A stretch of 64,000 nucleotides of DNA from Pollenia angustigena (GCA_930367215.1 OV884059.1:242233803-242297802), one strand, 5' to 3'; positions 11,120 to 24,545 are shown, counted from the first letter of the stretch. The notes: a model not told the origin generated them from the sequence alone. Numbers and translations: made by a program.

Positions 11120-11700
11120 TAAGTGAAACCTACATTTGAAGGTTTAAATAATCAAAATAAACTTATCAATTTTAATTTAATTGAGAAAAACAGATGTGAT
11201 GTAGACATTGGTTTGAGAAAATATATCAGATTCAAGCTAATCGAATATCAATCTGATGATGAAATTATAATTATAAAAACAACAAATTTGCGCACAAATT
11301 TTTTTATTTGCTGTTTATTTTAAACCATCTCTGGATTTGGACACTCTTAAGGAAAGCACGTCCAGAGTTTTGAAATTTATGGAATCTTTTGAAAATGTGT
11401 TGATATTGGGAGACTTTAATGCCAGGTGTACTAATTGGGGGGATCATGTAATGCACCCCAAGGTAAAATTTTTAAACGAAATACTTTCTGATTTCAACTT
11501 TACATGCATGAATGATGGAGCATGCACTTTTTTAAGATCTTTGTCGAAAACGAGAGGCACAGTACCGGATTTGTCCCTTACTAATTTCAATCTAGATTTT
11601 GAATGGAAGGTTTTACCCTTCTTTCTAGGTGGAAGTCATCACTTCCCAATCTCAAAATCGTTCGTGATTTGAAATCACCGTGATTTCAGAACATGCCTGT

Positions 11701-13167
11701 ATGTAGTAGGTATATACACCGCCCTAAAAAAATTTTTTTTGGAGTTAAAGGTGGGTGAAAGAAAATCATCTTTTGTATTTTTTAGGATTTTTTTATTGAC
11801 AAATTATTACAATTTCATTGATGTTTGTTTTTTTGATGTTAAATAAAACACGACTTGTTTATACTTTAGTGATTAATATAAAATTATTACAATGAGAGAT
11901 CGTGTATTATTTTTTTGTTTTTTAAGATGTTTTAAAAACACTCTTCATTTTTATTTTAATTTAATTTGTTTCATTAGACAATTTTGGCATTTATCTTTTT
12001 TTGTTTGTTTTTTATTGTGTGCGATTGTTAAATTTTTAAATAATTAAAAAAAAAAGAGTGCTCTATGAAAATAAGGAATAAATATCCCCGTTCTAAAGTC
12101 CCTTTATTTTCTTCATAGTAAATACATTGCTTTTCAAGTATTTTTTTGTTAAACGTTTGCAAATCTGAATTTAATTAACATTTTTTAGCGTAAACTATTT
12201 CAACACATACGCATGTAATTAAACAAAATTCTTTTAGTTAAATTGTAGAAAAAAAGTGGAAAATCAGTTGGAATGTTTTTTTTTTTTGAAAACAACTCTT
12301 TTTTTTTTACATTTGGTTGGAGTTATGCTCTTAATTCAATTCATACGAAAAGGACTTTTTTACTATCTCTCTTGTTGCTTAGTTGTTTTTGCTTTGAAGC
12401 AAAAAAATAAACCATTATTTGGATGATGTACGTACGCGTGTTTTGGAGAATGAAGTATGCGGGTCTGAGATGAATATATGAATGAATTTAAAATGATAGA
12501 TGCAAATGACTTTGTTTTGGATCAAGAATAAAAAAGGAAAGACATGTTTTAAGAGTTTTTCATCTTTTTTTTTATATAATTATATAATAATAATAATTAA
12601 GAAATAATAATACATTTGCGAGTTGTTTTCAAAGAAAAAAATTAAAATAAAATAAAAAAAAATAATAAAAATTACTACAATTTGCAAATTATTTTTTGGG
12701 ATGTTCTTGGTTTTATAAATGTATTTGTTGTGTTCTTGTGTGTAATATATAAAATTATGTTTTGTGGTGTGGAACGACAAACGCATTATTTTCAGTTTGT
12801 TTCATTAAAAAATTTTTTTTTAATTTTTCATTGTTAAACACAAGACCAAAATAAAATTTTCAATAAAAATGAAAATTACTTCAGTAGAGCATTTTTAATA
12901 TTTGTATGTATAAAGTTGTTGTGTTTAGTGTAAAACCTCCTCTTCTCTACTTGTTGATGTTGGTTTTCATATGGATGATCTGATCTCCTTATAACTACGA
13001 CTAATACGGCAGCTACTAAAAAATGGGTTTCAATGTTGTTGTTAATGTTATAGTAGTAAGATGGTACCACACAAATGCAAAAACACCTCGTAGAGAGGTG
13101 CTGGAGCAGAAGGTGGCAGCAATATAAAACGTTAAAATGTGTTGGTGGTGGTAGTAGGTGAAACCGC
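11701..13167 (-). other. Actin 3' UTR and downstream flank
   Basis: This AT-rich stretch lies immediately 3' of the minus-strand actin stop. It must contain the 3' untranslated region, but its end cannot be fixed. Candidate polyadenylation signals read on the minus strand are ATTAAA at 12,894-12,899 and AATAAA at 12,103-12,108. Homopolymer T runs are frequent. No other gene is visible. Confidence 0.5.
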
Positions 13168-14394
<1,227 letters not shown>

Positions 14395-14975
14395 TTATTT
14401 CTCAATACCGTTGAGTTCTCTCTTTTCAATTGATAAACAATCAATGGGGATATACAATGTAATTTGTTTTAAACTAATAATTTTGATAAAAACCGAAATA
14501 TGTACATACATACACACAATGTTTTTTTAAGATAAAAAAACCAGACTTAAATTCCAACGAAAAAATTTTTAAATTTTTTTTAATTAACTGGGTGATAAAT
14601 AAAATAAAAAAGATTGAAAGGGTTTATTACAGAATTGCCAGCCCCCATCGAATTTTCAACTAATTAAAATAAATTTTATTTTAATCCAGTCTACAATAGT
14701 TATTTTTGATAATGAAATAAGAATAACAAATCCAAATTTTTGATTAAACATTTAGGAATATGTATACAAATTAAATAAAGGTTCTTTTTTTTTAATAAAA
14801 AGAAAATTGACATTCTTCACTGTGAATAAATTAAAGGGCAACGCCCTTGAAACCGAAAGAGAAAAAAAGCCGGCATTGGCAAAAAATTAAAAATGGCGTA
14901 TTCGTACGAATATTCTTGTGAACTTTTTTAAAGCTCGATAATCCAATTTCAATTTGCATTATAAAAAGAGCTCAC

Positions 14976-15183
14976 CTTTTAGTTTTTATAAATTACCACA
15001 CAAAAAGTTAACTGTTTAAAAAATTCACGTTATTTTTTCTAAAAATACGCCTTGTTTGTTAATGCACTATTTTTTAAAAAGTTGACAAAGAAAAAATTTA
15101 AAAGAAACTGCACTTCACCGATTTATCTGAAAACACCGCTTAAAATGCACAACCAAAACGTTTGACAAACGAACTACGAATGA
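14976..15183 (-). promoter_or_regulatory. Actin proximal promoter (Inr + DPE) and leader exon
   Basis: An initiator, TCATTC, lies at 15,183-15,178 on the minus strand, with its A at 15,181. Exactly at +28 to +33 (15,154-15,149) is GGTTGT, a full match to the downstream promoter element RGWYVT. There is no TATA box at -30. The predicted leader runs from 15,181 to the donor at 14,976 (206 nt). The exact Inr-to-DPE spacing makes this stronger than a chance motif, but the start is not experimentally mapped. Confidence 0.6.
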
Positions 15184-15446
15184 ATCGACAAAGCAAATGC
15201 CAGTTAAATTGTTTTTGTATCAATGCCGGGTGTGAGCAATAACAAGATAAAATCAGGAGAGGGGTTTGTTATCTACATTTTGACATTTATATTTTAAAAG
15301 CAAAAGCCCACATTCGAAATTCTCCTACTCTCTTTATTTCGAAAGAGTATTGCAGTCATCTCTTTCTGGCATTCATATTGACATACAAATCGCTTTTTAT
15401 GGATCGTTTTACGCTACATTTTAAAAAGTTTAACCAATTTATGTGA

Positions 15447-15456
15447 CCATATATGG
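15447..15456. promoter_or_regulatory. CArG box (SRF site) upstream of proximal actin promoter
   Basis: CCATATATGG is a perfect serum response element core, CC(A/T)6GG. It sits in a 16-bp palindrome, TGACCATATATGGTCA, about 266 bp upstream of the proximal start. Actin genes of many animals are controlled by SRF through such boxes, so a regulatory role is likely. Confidence 0.65.
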
Positions 15457-17264
15457 TCATGTTTTGTTTAAAAGCTTAAACTGAAAAATCGTTATTTCTA
15501 TTTTGAGCATTTCCTTCCCCTTTACACCTTTTAATTTTTGTTATTGTATTTATTTATTATTTTGAGAGGAGCATTAAAATCAGATAGAGTGCATTACTCT
15601 CATTCTTAAGTATTTATTTGCATTTGGTTTGTAGGTAACACACCCATACCCGTACATAGTTAACGTGTTTATATTCTTATAAATTATTTTTGTTATTAGT
15701 TTTTTGTTTTCAGCTTTGGATGTAAACCGGCATTTCCATTAATTAAATGAAAAAGGTGTACGGAAGCGTAAAAATTGAGTCAAGTTCAAATTGTATAATA
15801 GTATGTATGTATGTACCTACATGTCGTTAAAATTTGGTTTTTTATCAATAAATGACGTGTTTTTTTAAATTTGAACTTATGTAGGTTTTTACTTTTGTTG
15901 TTAATTTGTGGAATAGGTATTTATCTACTTTTCGGAAGGGATTTTTCTCACAAGTGAAAATGTAGAATAACAAAATTAAAGGTAAGTGCAAAATACAATA
16001 ATCTTTGTTCGTAAATGTTAGTTTTTGTTAAATATTTTGAAGTTATGTAGTTGTTTACGAATTGGAGTTTTTAAAGTAAAATTTTATTAAAACTCCTAGG
16101 TAGGTACCTATTTAGCAAGGCAAAAAAAAAAAAAACGCTTAAAAGTTGTCCAAGTTATTTGCCCAAATTGTTGAGACAACATTGTTTTAATACGCTAATT
16201 TTTATGTAAGTATGTAAAACCAAGGTTTCTTCTTTGAAAAGTAAAAACATTTACATTTTACAAATGTGTAGGTAGGTACCACCTACATATGTAATAAACT
16301 AATTATTTAAGGAAATTAAAGCAATATAGGTACATAGGTACCTATGTATGTACCTATAGGTATAAGTAGGTATTTTGTGTAGAAATAAAATGTCAAAGCG
16401 CAAAGGCACATGATTTAAAGATACATAAGTATGTAGGTATTAGGCTTGTCGAGTAAATTTTACTTTGATTACACATTGATTACAAAAATCCAAATCAAAT
16501 CGGTTGGTCGATGTACCCAGGTACCTACAATTGTAAATGTATAGGCTTGTTTATTCCTCACTAAACTTTGAGGGCGTGGCAACATAAAATTGTATGTAGG
16601 TAGTTTGTTTTTTCTTACTTAAAAGAAGTAAGAAACTTCGAAATCGGGTACTTATTTTTTTAACTAAAAGCGTATTTTTGCCACTTTTAAATAAAACATC
16701 AAAATTGTGAAAGTTTTAATGATTTTTTTTTTCACTTAAAAAAATAGAAAGTGTGTGAATTTTATTTAGACTTCAATGGATCGTATTTTTTTGCACAAAT
16801 AGGTACCTTGTAGGTAACAGAAAACTTTTTCTATTAAAAAAAAAATGAAAGTGCATTAATTAAACATACAACAAATAAAGATTTGAAAATATGTACCTAT
16901 GTAGGTACCTATAGGTGTTTGTTTTTATTTGAACATTTCACTAATTGTTCACATTTCAAAATGTTTATAACTGTTTTTTTATTTTTATAGGTAGTATCTT
17001 TTGCTTTTCCAATATTTGTTATATAATTTTAACAGTTTTTTAACTTTTTACTAGGTAGGTATTTATTTTAAATTTTTATTTAATTAATCCACAAATTGTT
17101 GCTTTACTGTTAATTTTTCATCGGTTTTATTGTATTTTTTTTTAAATTTTTTAAACTTTTAATTGTTAATATCTTTAAGATGTTTTATATCTCTCAAAAT
17201 TTTCTTTGATCTTTTTTATTTTAAACTTTTCACTGGGTTTTCTTTTCGTTTGTTAAATACTTAC

Positions 17265-17404
17265 TTTGTGTTTTGTTAAATTACTAAAATTAAATAAATA
17301 AATTAAGTCTTTTTTATTGGTTTGGGAGGTCTCGCGTTGTTATCCACACAGCACAAGAACGCAAACTTTAATGATAGCAAAACTCGTTGTTGCAGGCGTT
17401 TATA
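17265..17404 (-). promoter_or_regulatory. Actin distal promoter (TATA) and leader exon
   Basis: On the minus strand TATAAA occupies 17,404-17,399. An initiator-like TCATTA follows with its A at 17,372, which places the TATA box at about -32, the usual insect spacing. The predicted leader exon runs from 17,372 to the donor at 17,265 (108 nt). The region just upstream is relatively GC-rich for this window. The start site is inferred. Confidence 0.6.
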
Positions 17405-17467
17405 AAGGCGTCTACCCTTATCAAAACGCGTTTCATATGGGTTCTCTAGCGATTTTCAGACATTTTA

Positions 17468-17477
17468 CCATATATGG
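17468..17477. promoter_or_regulatory. CArG box upstream of distal actin promoter
   Basis: A second identical CCATATATGG lies about 64 bp upstream of the distal TATA box. Having the same SRF-type site upstream of both promoters supports a shared SRF-responsive control. Confidence 0.65.
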
Positions 17478-17479
17478 GT

Positions 17480-20058
17480 ATGGATGCATAAAACGTGCAG
17501 CATTGTTGCCATATTTACAGAGAATTTTGTATTTTTGAGAATTAAGAAACGAGAAATGAGCAAACCCGCATTAAAAAAACACACACTCGCGCAGAGAAAA
17601 CACACAAAAGCAAAAAACGATAAGTTAAATCGCCATATACCTAAATGTTTCATTATTAATTTCCACATTTATTTACTCTCTTCTTAACGCAAAGTATCTC
17701 AAACATACACGCACACACAGATTAAAACATGTATTTAAGAGATACTTACATATACAATAATAATAACAAAAATTTAGGCGAGTCAGTCAAAATACGGGCT
17801 TGCTCGAATTTGGTTTGAGTCTACATTTTATTCCAACGGTTATTTTAATTTCTTTCTTTTGTTTAAATGAGTGAGAACATTAGCTTTTTTATTTGCTTAC
17901 TTTTACAAGAGCAGGAGTCTCTTGTTGTTGCTTTGGTTTATATATTTATTAATCTCTATTGTTGTTGTTTAAGGCATTCATGTGGTTTGGAAAAAAACAA
18001 TATACAAAAATACCTATCTACTATTCAAGTTTTTATTTTAGTTTATTTATTTACGTGTTAATTTTTTCATTTTTGGCTTGTGTTGTTTTATCAAACGTCT
18101 GTGACTCAGTTCATTCTGCTGATACTAGCAATTTCTTTAGGGTTTAAACTTAAAAATAAATTAAAAAAAAAAAATGTTGTACCTCTTACTAATTAAAGTA
18201 TTAAGTTATAAGGAATTTTGTTCTTGTACACGAAATTTATAACATTTCATAGTAGGTACCTATTAATGATTATTAGCTCTTTGAACTTGAAAGAAACAAT
18301 TTTATAAAAATAGTGCATTTGAAAAGCATAAAAAAGTGTAAAGAAAAATGAGATTTACAACCAATAAACACCTAGGTACATTCATTTTTTCATCCTACAA
18401 ATGCATAAAAGGTACCTACCTACTACCTATTATTAATTAAACTTGATTCGTAAAAAATTTACCTGCCTAGGTAGGTATGTATAACTACTAATGGTTCGTT
18501 GAAACAGCGATGTACATATTTACCTACATTATCTTAACTAATAGGTAGAAAGCAGGAGCTAGCTTAAGCTTCTGTCAAAAATTAATGAAAACCCTCTCAA
18601 ATCAAGCCAAAAACTTCTGATTCCGTACGGAACTTTGCTTAAACAGTTCATAAAAATTAACAAAAAGTTTCCTTAATTTAATTATGTATTTTGATACATG
18701 TATATGAATATCAAAAACATCTCATTCCGTTCGGAACTGTGCATAAATAAGCATAAGTTCATAAAACTTTACAAAAAGTTTCCTTAAGTTTAATATTGAT
18801 GGACACATATGATTTTATTTATTCGCCCAGTTGCTGACAAAACACGATCAACAAAAGTTTCCTTTGAAAGTTATAAATAAAATTGGTGTACATTTTATGT
18901 ACCTTCATATCGTTATGTAGGTACGAATGAGATGTTCTTGTATCCGTTATCTACTGTACGTACCTACAATAGATTTTTTTAGTTCTGAACTAAAACATTT
19001 TAATGAGTTAACATTAAACCGTGTTTGCCTTATTTTTCGTTGTTCATTATGACAATAAAAAAACAATTAGTGTTAATGAAAATGGAGAGCACTATTTAGT
19101 AATTATGATTCATGAAGTTAATAGATTTGTCTGTTTAAATAAATTTTAATCCTTATAGGTACTAAAGGGCTGCAAGAATACATTCATTTGTTTATTACAC
19201 ACAAGCATTCCAATATTCATTCAAATATTTAAATAGTTAAATACTGGTTTACAGAGTTTAAGAGTTAAAATATAAAAGAGAGTGTAGTCTGTGTTTTACT
19301 TTATCATAACAAAGGCACACATTCTATTCACTCTTTTTCTTTGAATATTTATTTACTCAATTTGCAAATGCAAACACACACAAGTATATGGTAACAGTTA
19401 GACTGTGTGCAAGAAATACTACATAGTAAAATTAGTACTCATGTTTTTCTCATTACAAATATAACTCTATTAAACAGAATTTTGCAACAAAAATTGGATT
19501 AAAAGTATATTAAAAAGGACTTTAAAATTCTTGCGTTTTACGTTTTCGATTTCCATACCAAAGTTGCTAGTAATAATATTAATGTATTCATGTTATGAGT
19601 AAAACATTCAAATAATATTATATTCGAAACTTATACACATTTTATTATGTCTGTTTTATTTGAATGTGGTAGTATTTTTTTCTGTTTACATACAGTTGTT
19701 TTCTTTTCTATTTCGCCTTGTGTGTTTATTCATTTGTTTTTTTTAACATAAAATGTAAAGCACTGCGTAGTTAAATCGTTTGTTGTACTTAACTTTACCT
19801 ACTTAAAAAACAAATGAATGTATTCATATGACTTTTAAATGTAGTCATGCAGACCTTTAATAGGTACCTACGATAAAGTTTTTCTTTTAAAATTTTAAGC
19901 TAAATTAGCAATTAGTAAGAATAAAACGAAAAAGTAAAATAAAATAAGTTGACACCTTAGACAAAAATTTAAAGCGAGAATTTTCTTTTGTGTGTGTGTT
20001 GGTATAAAATTAAATCGTGGATACAAATTCATTCCTACCCTGCAGGAAATGCCACTAG
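17480..20058. other. AT-rich flank upstream of actin
   Basis: No gene is evident. The open frames 17,465-17,687 and 17,867-18,147 have low-complexity, fly-intergenic composition and no recognisable domain. The stretch includes a degenerate direct repeat at 18,610-18,810 and many AGGTACCT motifs. Confidence 0.4.
18610..18810 (+). repeat. Degenerate direct repeat, period about 104 bp
   Basis: Two units share a TTCCGTACGGAAC or TTCCGTTCGGAAC palindromic start, then ...TTCATAAAA, then CAAAAAGTTTCCTTAA. They begin near 18,617 and 18,725. Only two units are visible. Confidence 0.55.
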
Positions 20059-20250
20059 TGAATCCGTACTGATTCACTATTGACACATTCACCAGGGACT
20101 TATTATACCCCAAGCAATGTTATTTACAATAGACATTTAACATATGCGTGTCATTGAATCCGTACTGATTCACTATTGACACATTCACCAGTGACTTATT
20201 ATACCCCAAGCAATGTTATTTACAATAGACATATAACATATGCGTGTCAT
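20059..20250 (+). repeat. Tandem duplication, 2 x 96 bp
   Basis: The unit 20,059-20,154 is repeated at 20,155-20,250 with only a few substitutions (for example CAGGGACT versus CAGTGACT). It begins TGAATCCGTACTGATTCA, itself partly palindromic. The near identity indicates a recent duplication. Confidence 0.9.
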
Positions 20251-20999
20251 TGGAAATCTACTACTGACGTTGGTACTACTGACTAGGTAGTTCCTATGGG
20301 AACATATGTAGACATTGGAACCAGAGAATCGCTAGTACATTTTGGTAAAAGTAGTCCACACTTTTTGTAAGAATACGAAATCATAACAATCTTTTTTTAT
20401 TATTTCTTCAACTTTTATAGGAATTGTACTTCTTAGTTGTTATTGATAAAATCTTTTTCGTATTAAGCCAAATATAGTGGCAAATGTAATGTAGTGTAGA
20501 CACTTTGTTGACAATGTCACCAATATAGCCGACAAAACTGGTGCATTGGAGACACTTGCACCCAGGTTTCCTTCAGGGTACTTAAGCAAATATGCTCAAA
20601 CTAAAAAATCTATTTTTACCAAAACATAACAAACTCAGAGATTTTTTTAAAAAAAGCCGTTTTTATCACTGTTGCCAACTATTTTTGAACACCTCCCGCC
20701 AAATCGAACTTCAAACCCGCTTAACATTTAAATTAGCGGGAGTTTTTTAAAAATACCGGTAAAACCTAGATATACTGCCATGTCACAGAGTACGTGTTTT
20801 TGTGCTTCAAAAACTTAAGAAAAAATTTTTCGAAATGAAACCATTTTGTTTTAATGAACGGAATAGGAGTTTTCTGTATCTGAAAGCCCAGAAAACTATT
20901 AAAATACATTTTCTGTCAATAAACAAAAATGTTTTCTTCTTCCGAACTGAATTGTACTGTGTTTGCTTTTTCAGGCTTCAAATTTTATTATAATGGAAC
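20251..20999. other. Intergenic, nothing recognised
   Basis: No supported gene. The open frame at 20,802-20,993 is short and low-complexity. Confidence 0.4.
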
Positions 21000-21480
21000 A
21001 CAGATTGAGAGCGTTACGGCTTTACGCGTACTAAAGTTTTTTCCGAGAAAAGGCTTTATATGGAGACAATGGTAAGTTATCGACCGATCGGCACGAAAGT
21101 TGACAGTGTAATTTATTGTCATATAAAAAAGTGGCAGACCAAAATTTATTAGGCGTACTATAGTGTTTTTCGAGTCTGATCTTTACGAAAGCTGAGAGTG
21201 TGATTTCTAGTGATATAAAAATGTAACGTACCAAAATTTATTACAATAGCATTATTTGTTATGATTTTAGGCGTTCTTAACTGTTTTCCGAGAATGGGCT
21301 TTATATGGGGCCTATGGTAAATTATGGACCGATAATCACGAAAATTTAAAGTGTGATTTTTAAGTAATATAAAGCTGTTTTTTGAGAGTGGACTTCATAT
21401 TGGGGGTATCACTTATTATGGACCGATCTCCACGAAATTTTTCAGTATGATTTTTAGTCATATAAAAAATCGTATGTCAA
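21000..21480 (+). repeat. Degenerate tandem repeats (GGCTTTATATGG / GGACCGAT)
   Basis: Three to four related units recur: CCGAGAA, GGCTTTATATGG, GGTAA.TTA.GGACCGAT..CACGAAA, TGTGATTT, ATATAAA. They have irregular spacing of roughly 110-190 bp. They look like the body of an old dispersed repeat. The family is not identified. Confidence 0.5.
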
Positions 21481-22019
21481 TGTGTGCATTCCGCATTAGT
21501 TATGCTAGTTTTTGTAACAAAATGATTTTTAGGGTTATTGTTTCACATTTTGATTCATAACTCTTTTCCTACTGAATCGATTTTGCTAGATTTCAATCCC
21601 AAACTGCTTGAAGAACCAGAAACAATTTAATATTAATATTTATCTTTTCTTTTAAGTTGTTCGAAAATGAGCATGATTTCAACAGACGGACATTGCTAAA
21701 TCGACTTAGAATTACTCAAGGACCAAGAATATATATATATACTTTATGGGGTCTTAGATGAATATTTCACCTGGAATGCACAAAATACAATGAAGAAAAA
21801 TTATCCGATTTAGCAAAAATTACACCTGATATAAAATTTATTTTATGAAAACGCAAATTATGCAAATTTAATTTAAAAATCAGTCATCGGTTTGCGCCAC
21901 TAAAAGGTAACTTTATGATTATTAAAGCGCACATAATAGTCTATCTGAGCAGGTTTGTTATGAACAAAACTGCCGCATATGGAGTGAGGCCAATCCACAA
22001 CACACTCTATTTCATCCAA
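21481..22019. other. Intergenic, nothing recognised
   Basis: No gene or clear repeat end was identified in this stretch. Confidence 0.35.
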
Positions 22020-22525
22020 GATAAGGCCATGATGGCTTTATCTCTCATTCAATAGGGAGATAAAGCTTTTTTTTCATTTGAACGGGAGATAAAGCCATCA
22101 TGGCCTTAGCTCACATTAGCAATATTAGAAAATGGCTTTATCTCTCATTTCAGTTCCGGAGACACTAAAGTTAAGTATTTAAATCTGGCTTCGCATACTA
22201 AAGTGCTTAGGGGTTTTTTCCTCCAGTAGGACGCGGCAGGTGGCTTCGCTGAATAAAGTTTTCCTGCGTGCGTCACAAGAATAAAAAAATGTTTTCGATG
22301 ATAAATAAGGATTTTCCCTTTTACAGAATGTTTACACCATGCATAACAATATTCTGAAAAAATATGGCTTTATCTCTCATTTGCGAAAAAAAATGTGGCT
22401 ATATCTCTCATTTAGCAAAATTTTTAATATGACCTTACCTCTCAATGATTAGGCAATAAGGCCATTATGGCTTTATCTCCTATTCAATTGAGCAATAAAG
22501 CCATCATGGTCTTATCTCACATGGT
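22020..22525. mobile_element. Foldback-like element with GGCTTTATCTC phrase repeats
   Basis: The phrase GATAAGGCCATGATGGC and its complement GCCATCATGGTCTTATC bound the segment. About seven copies of GGCTTTATCTCTCATT, in both orientations, fill it. The centre (22,187-22,260) contains GGCTTCGCAT/GGCTTCGCTG blocks weakly resembling the 82-bp satellite of the two other foldback elements. No target duplication could be assigned with confidence. Confidence 0.5.
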
Positions 22526-22881
22526 TTTAAAGCACCCCCCCGAAAAATTTAGCTTAATGGACTCATGCCCTTTTTGCAATGACCGATTCAATTATGAACG
22601 AGTAAAGAAATCTCAAATCTAGAAACAAAAACCTACAATTCCAAAAATGTAAACAATAGAAAACATGCAATATTTTGTAATTTTGTGTACAGAGTCCAAA
22701 TTCGGGTCGATGTTCGAAAAACTCGTTAAAGCGGCTCATTCACTTATAATAAAATTTTTACATTTTAGGTGGCATAAATTATTGGCAACAACCAAAAAAG
22801 ACTTTTGGTTTTTATTGCACAACGAAAAGAAAGTGAAATGTGTTGGCAACATTGCACAATGCTGTTTATGTTATTCCTATA

Positions 22882-23024
22882 GTCTGGGTTCCCACTATGA
22901 AAGTTTTCTTTCAGAAAGTCTGAGTTTATTGGTGAGAGGAGAGAGAATAATAGCATGTTCTCGTCCCCTATCACCAATAAACTCGGACTTTCTGAAAGAA
23001 AACTTTCATAGTGTGATCCCAGAC
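22882..23024. mobile_element. 143-bp near-perfect palindromic MITE, copy 1
   Basis: Arms of about 60 bp starting GTCTGGGTTCCCACTATGAA form an almost perfect hairpin. A second copy of identical length and arms lies at 26,022-26,164. ATA flanks copy 1 on both sides. There is no coding content; the open frames running through it are accidental. Confidence 0.85.
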
Positions 23025-23839
23025 ATAGTTTATGTTCACCTTTTTAATGAATAAAAGTTGGGCCGCTTTACAGTGTGTGTGCAATATTTAATGTGATTTA
23101 ATTGTGACGTCCTAATTTATTTATTTTTACTTATTTTTCTTGGGAATGATATCCGGAGGGTATCGAAAAAAATAAATGTTTAAACTGCCCCTGATTTTAA
23201 AATCCTAGTTTTGGAATTACATAATTCAAATAGGGTAAAGTCAAAATTTTAATCTTCTATATATATAAAAATAAGTTGCATTGTGTTAGTAACTGATGTT
23301 CTCTGAAATGCGTGAATCGATTTTGTTTCTGCAAAGTTCACATGGAAGGTGGCGTCAATACCAAGGTTTTTATGTATCAACAGTCTTCAAATGTGTATTG
23401 GTTCATGAGTTATAGCCATTTAAGTGAACATTGCATTCATTCCGAACCATGTATTTATGTATATTCCCATACAAATATTAACAAAATGCCCTCCATTTTG
23501 AACTCCTCCCAAACTGCTTGACCGATTTTTATGAAATTTTGGCTCCGTGCAATAACTCCCAGGTGCAATAAGTCCCAGTGCAATAACTCCCAATGAATTA
23601 AATCCCAAAATAAATTAAATAAGTCCCAAACTGGAAAAAAGAAATAAATCCCAAAAAAAAATGAAATAATTTCCAAGTCTTAAATGAAACAAACCCCAAC
23701 TTTTGGGAGTTATTTCATAATGAAATAACTCCTAAAGACATTAATGAAATAACTTCCAAAAACAGTCCATCGAAAATAAATGAAATAAGACCCAAAAAAA
23801 AAAATAAAACAACTTCCAAAGAAATTTATTATATATGTA

Positions 23840-24240
23840 CTAGATGACACGTGCGAATATTTCGCACCGTTAGTTGTCATTTTTGTAACATAAAATTAAA
23901 ATAATTAATAGAAATTTTAGTAACTTCAATACATTTTATTAAAAGTATAAAAATATTAGAAATCATAATATAAGTATATCATACATATTTACATACATAC
24001 ATACATATGTTTAAATGCTTTTATAATACTTCTTTCAATAAAATGTTAGAGGTAATGACATGATCATCGTTAACTTTTTGCCCGTACGAATCCTTAATAC
24101 AAACAAAAATATATTTCTAATTATTTTTCGTTATTAGTGTTAGAAATAAGCTTTAAAATGAGATATCATTCATTAAATTTGATGCGGTGGTATGGGAGAT
24201 ATTTGCAACCGACAAAAAAAAGTGCTTTAGAAATAATATA
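23840..24240 (-). mobile_element. Possible Helitron 3' end inside foldback element A
   Basis: Read on the minus strand, a 7-bp stem hairpin (GTGCGAA..TTCGCAC, 23,851-23,867) is followed seven bases later by CTAG (23,843-23,840) and then T. This is the classical Helitron 3' terminus. The other end was not located, so the extent is a guess. Confidence 0.45.
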
Positions 24241-24380
24241 TATGATTCGTTTTACTTGAATATTTACATATTAGGTTACCAAAAAACTAACATTGAGTCC
24301 TCGACATTTTGACAACAAATGGGGCATTTTATAATATCCTGACCTCCTGCAATGGCAACTGCCTGCAGTTTAAGCACGCC

Positions 24381-24545
24381 GGGTACAAGGATTACCTCCT
24401 CTATGGTATAACAAACATCGGCTTCGCTAACTAAAGCTTTTCTGCATAGACACCCTTTGGCCGGGCGCAAGGATTTTATACTCTATGGTATAACAAACAC
24501 CGGCTTCGCTAACTAAAGCTTCACTGCATAGCCGGTAAGCATAAG
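24381..24545 (+). repeat. 82-bp satellite, two units (foldback element A)
   Basis: The units start at 24,381 (GGGTACAAGG) and 24,463 (GGGCGCAAGG), exactly 82 bp apart. Each contains CTATGGTATAACAAACA, CGGCTTCGCTAACTAAAGC and TCTGCAT or a close variant. The same unit occurs in foldback element B. Confidence 0.85.

Larger units (their letters stand above)
9614..11700 (+). pseudogene. Non-LTR ORF2 endonuclease domain, in pieces
   Basis: The remains of an APE-type endonuclease (ORF2 N-terminus) are split by three later insertions. The first piece, 9614-9692, reads into NKYD. After the insertions the frame continues with IICLSET, the expected motif. A decayed part follows to about 11,320. The last piece, 11,337-11,672, contains GDFNARCTNWGD and a degenerate HHFPI in place of SDHFPI. 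Reverse transcriptase is absent beyond about 11,700, so the element is 3' truncated. Many stops show that it is dead. Position and orientation match the ORF1 remnant upstream. Confidence 0.75.
15800..19880. repeat. Region dense in AGGTACCT / TAGGTACCTA motifs
   Basis: GGTACC with flanking TA, mostly as AGGTACCT or GTAGGTACCTAC, occurs about ten times across the actin leader intron and upstream flank. Examples are near 16,103, 16,276, 16,340, 16,518, 16,800, 16,905, 18,256, 18,411 and 19,863. It is almost absent elsewhere in the window. The copies are dispersed and imperfect, not a tandem array. Their function is unknown. Confidence 0.55.

Noticed and set aside
12580..12786. Short hydrophobic frames downstream of actin
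   Set aside because: Low-complexity translations of A/T-rich 3' flank.
22665..23054. 129-codon open frame on the plus strand
   Set aside because: Its second half is the palindromic MITE at 22,882-23,024 and the first half shows no domain.
24276..24470. Small cysteine-containing minus-strand frame (KCPICCQN) in foldback element A
   Set aside because: It runs through the 82-bp satellite units and looks like a chance frame; there is no second metal-ligand half.
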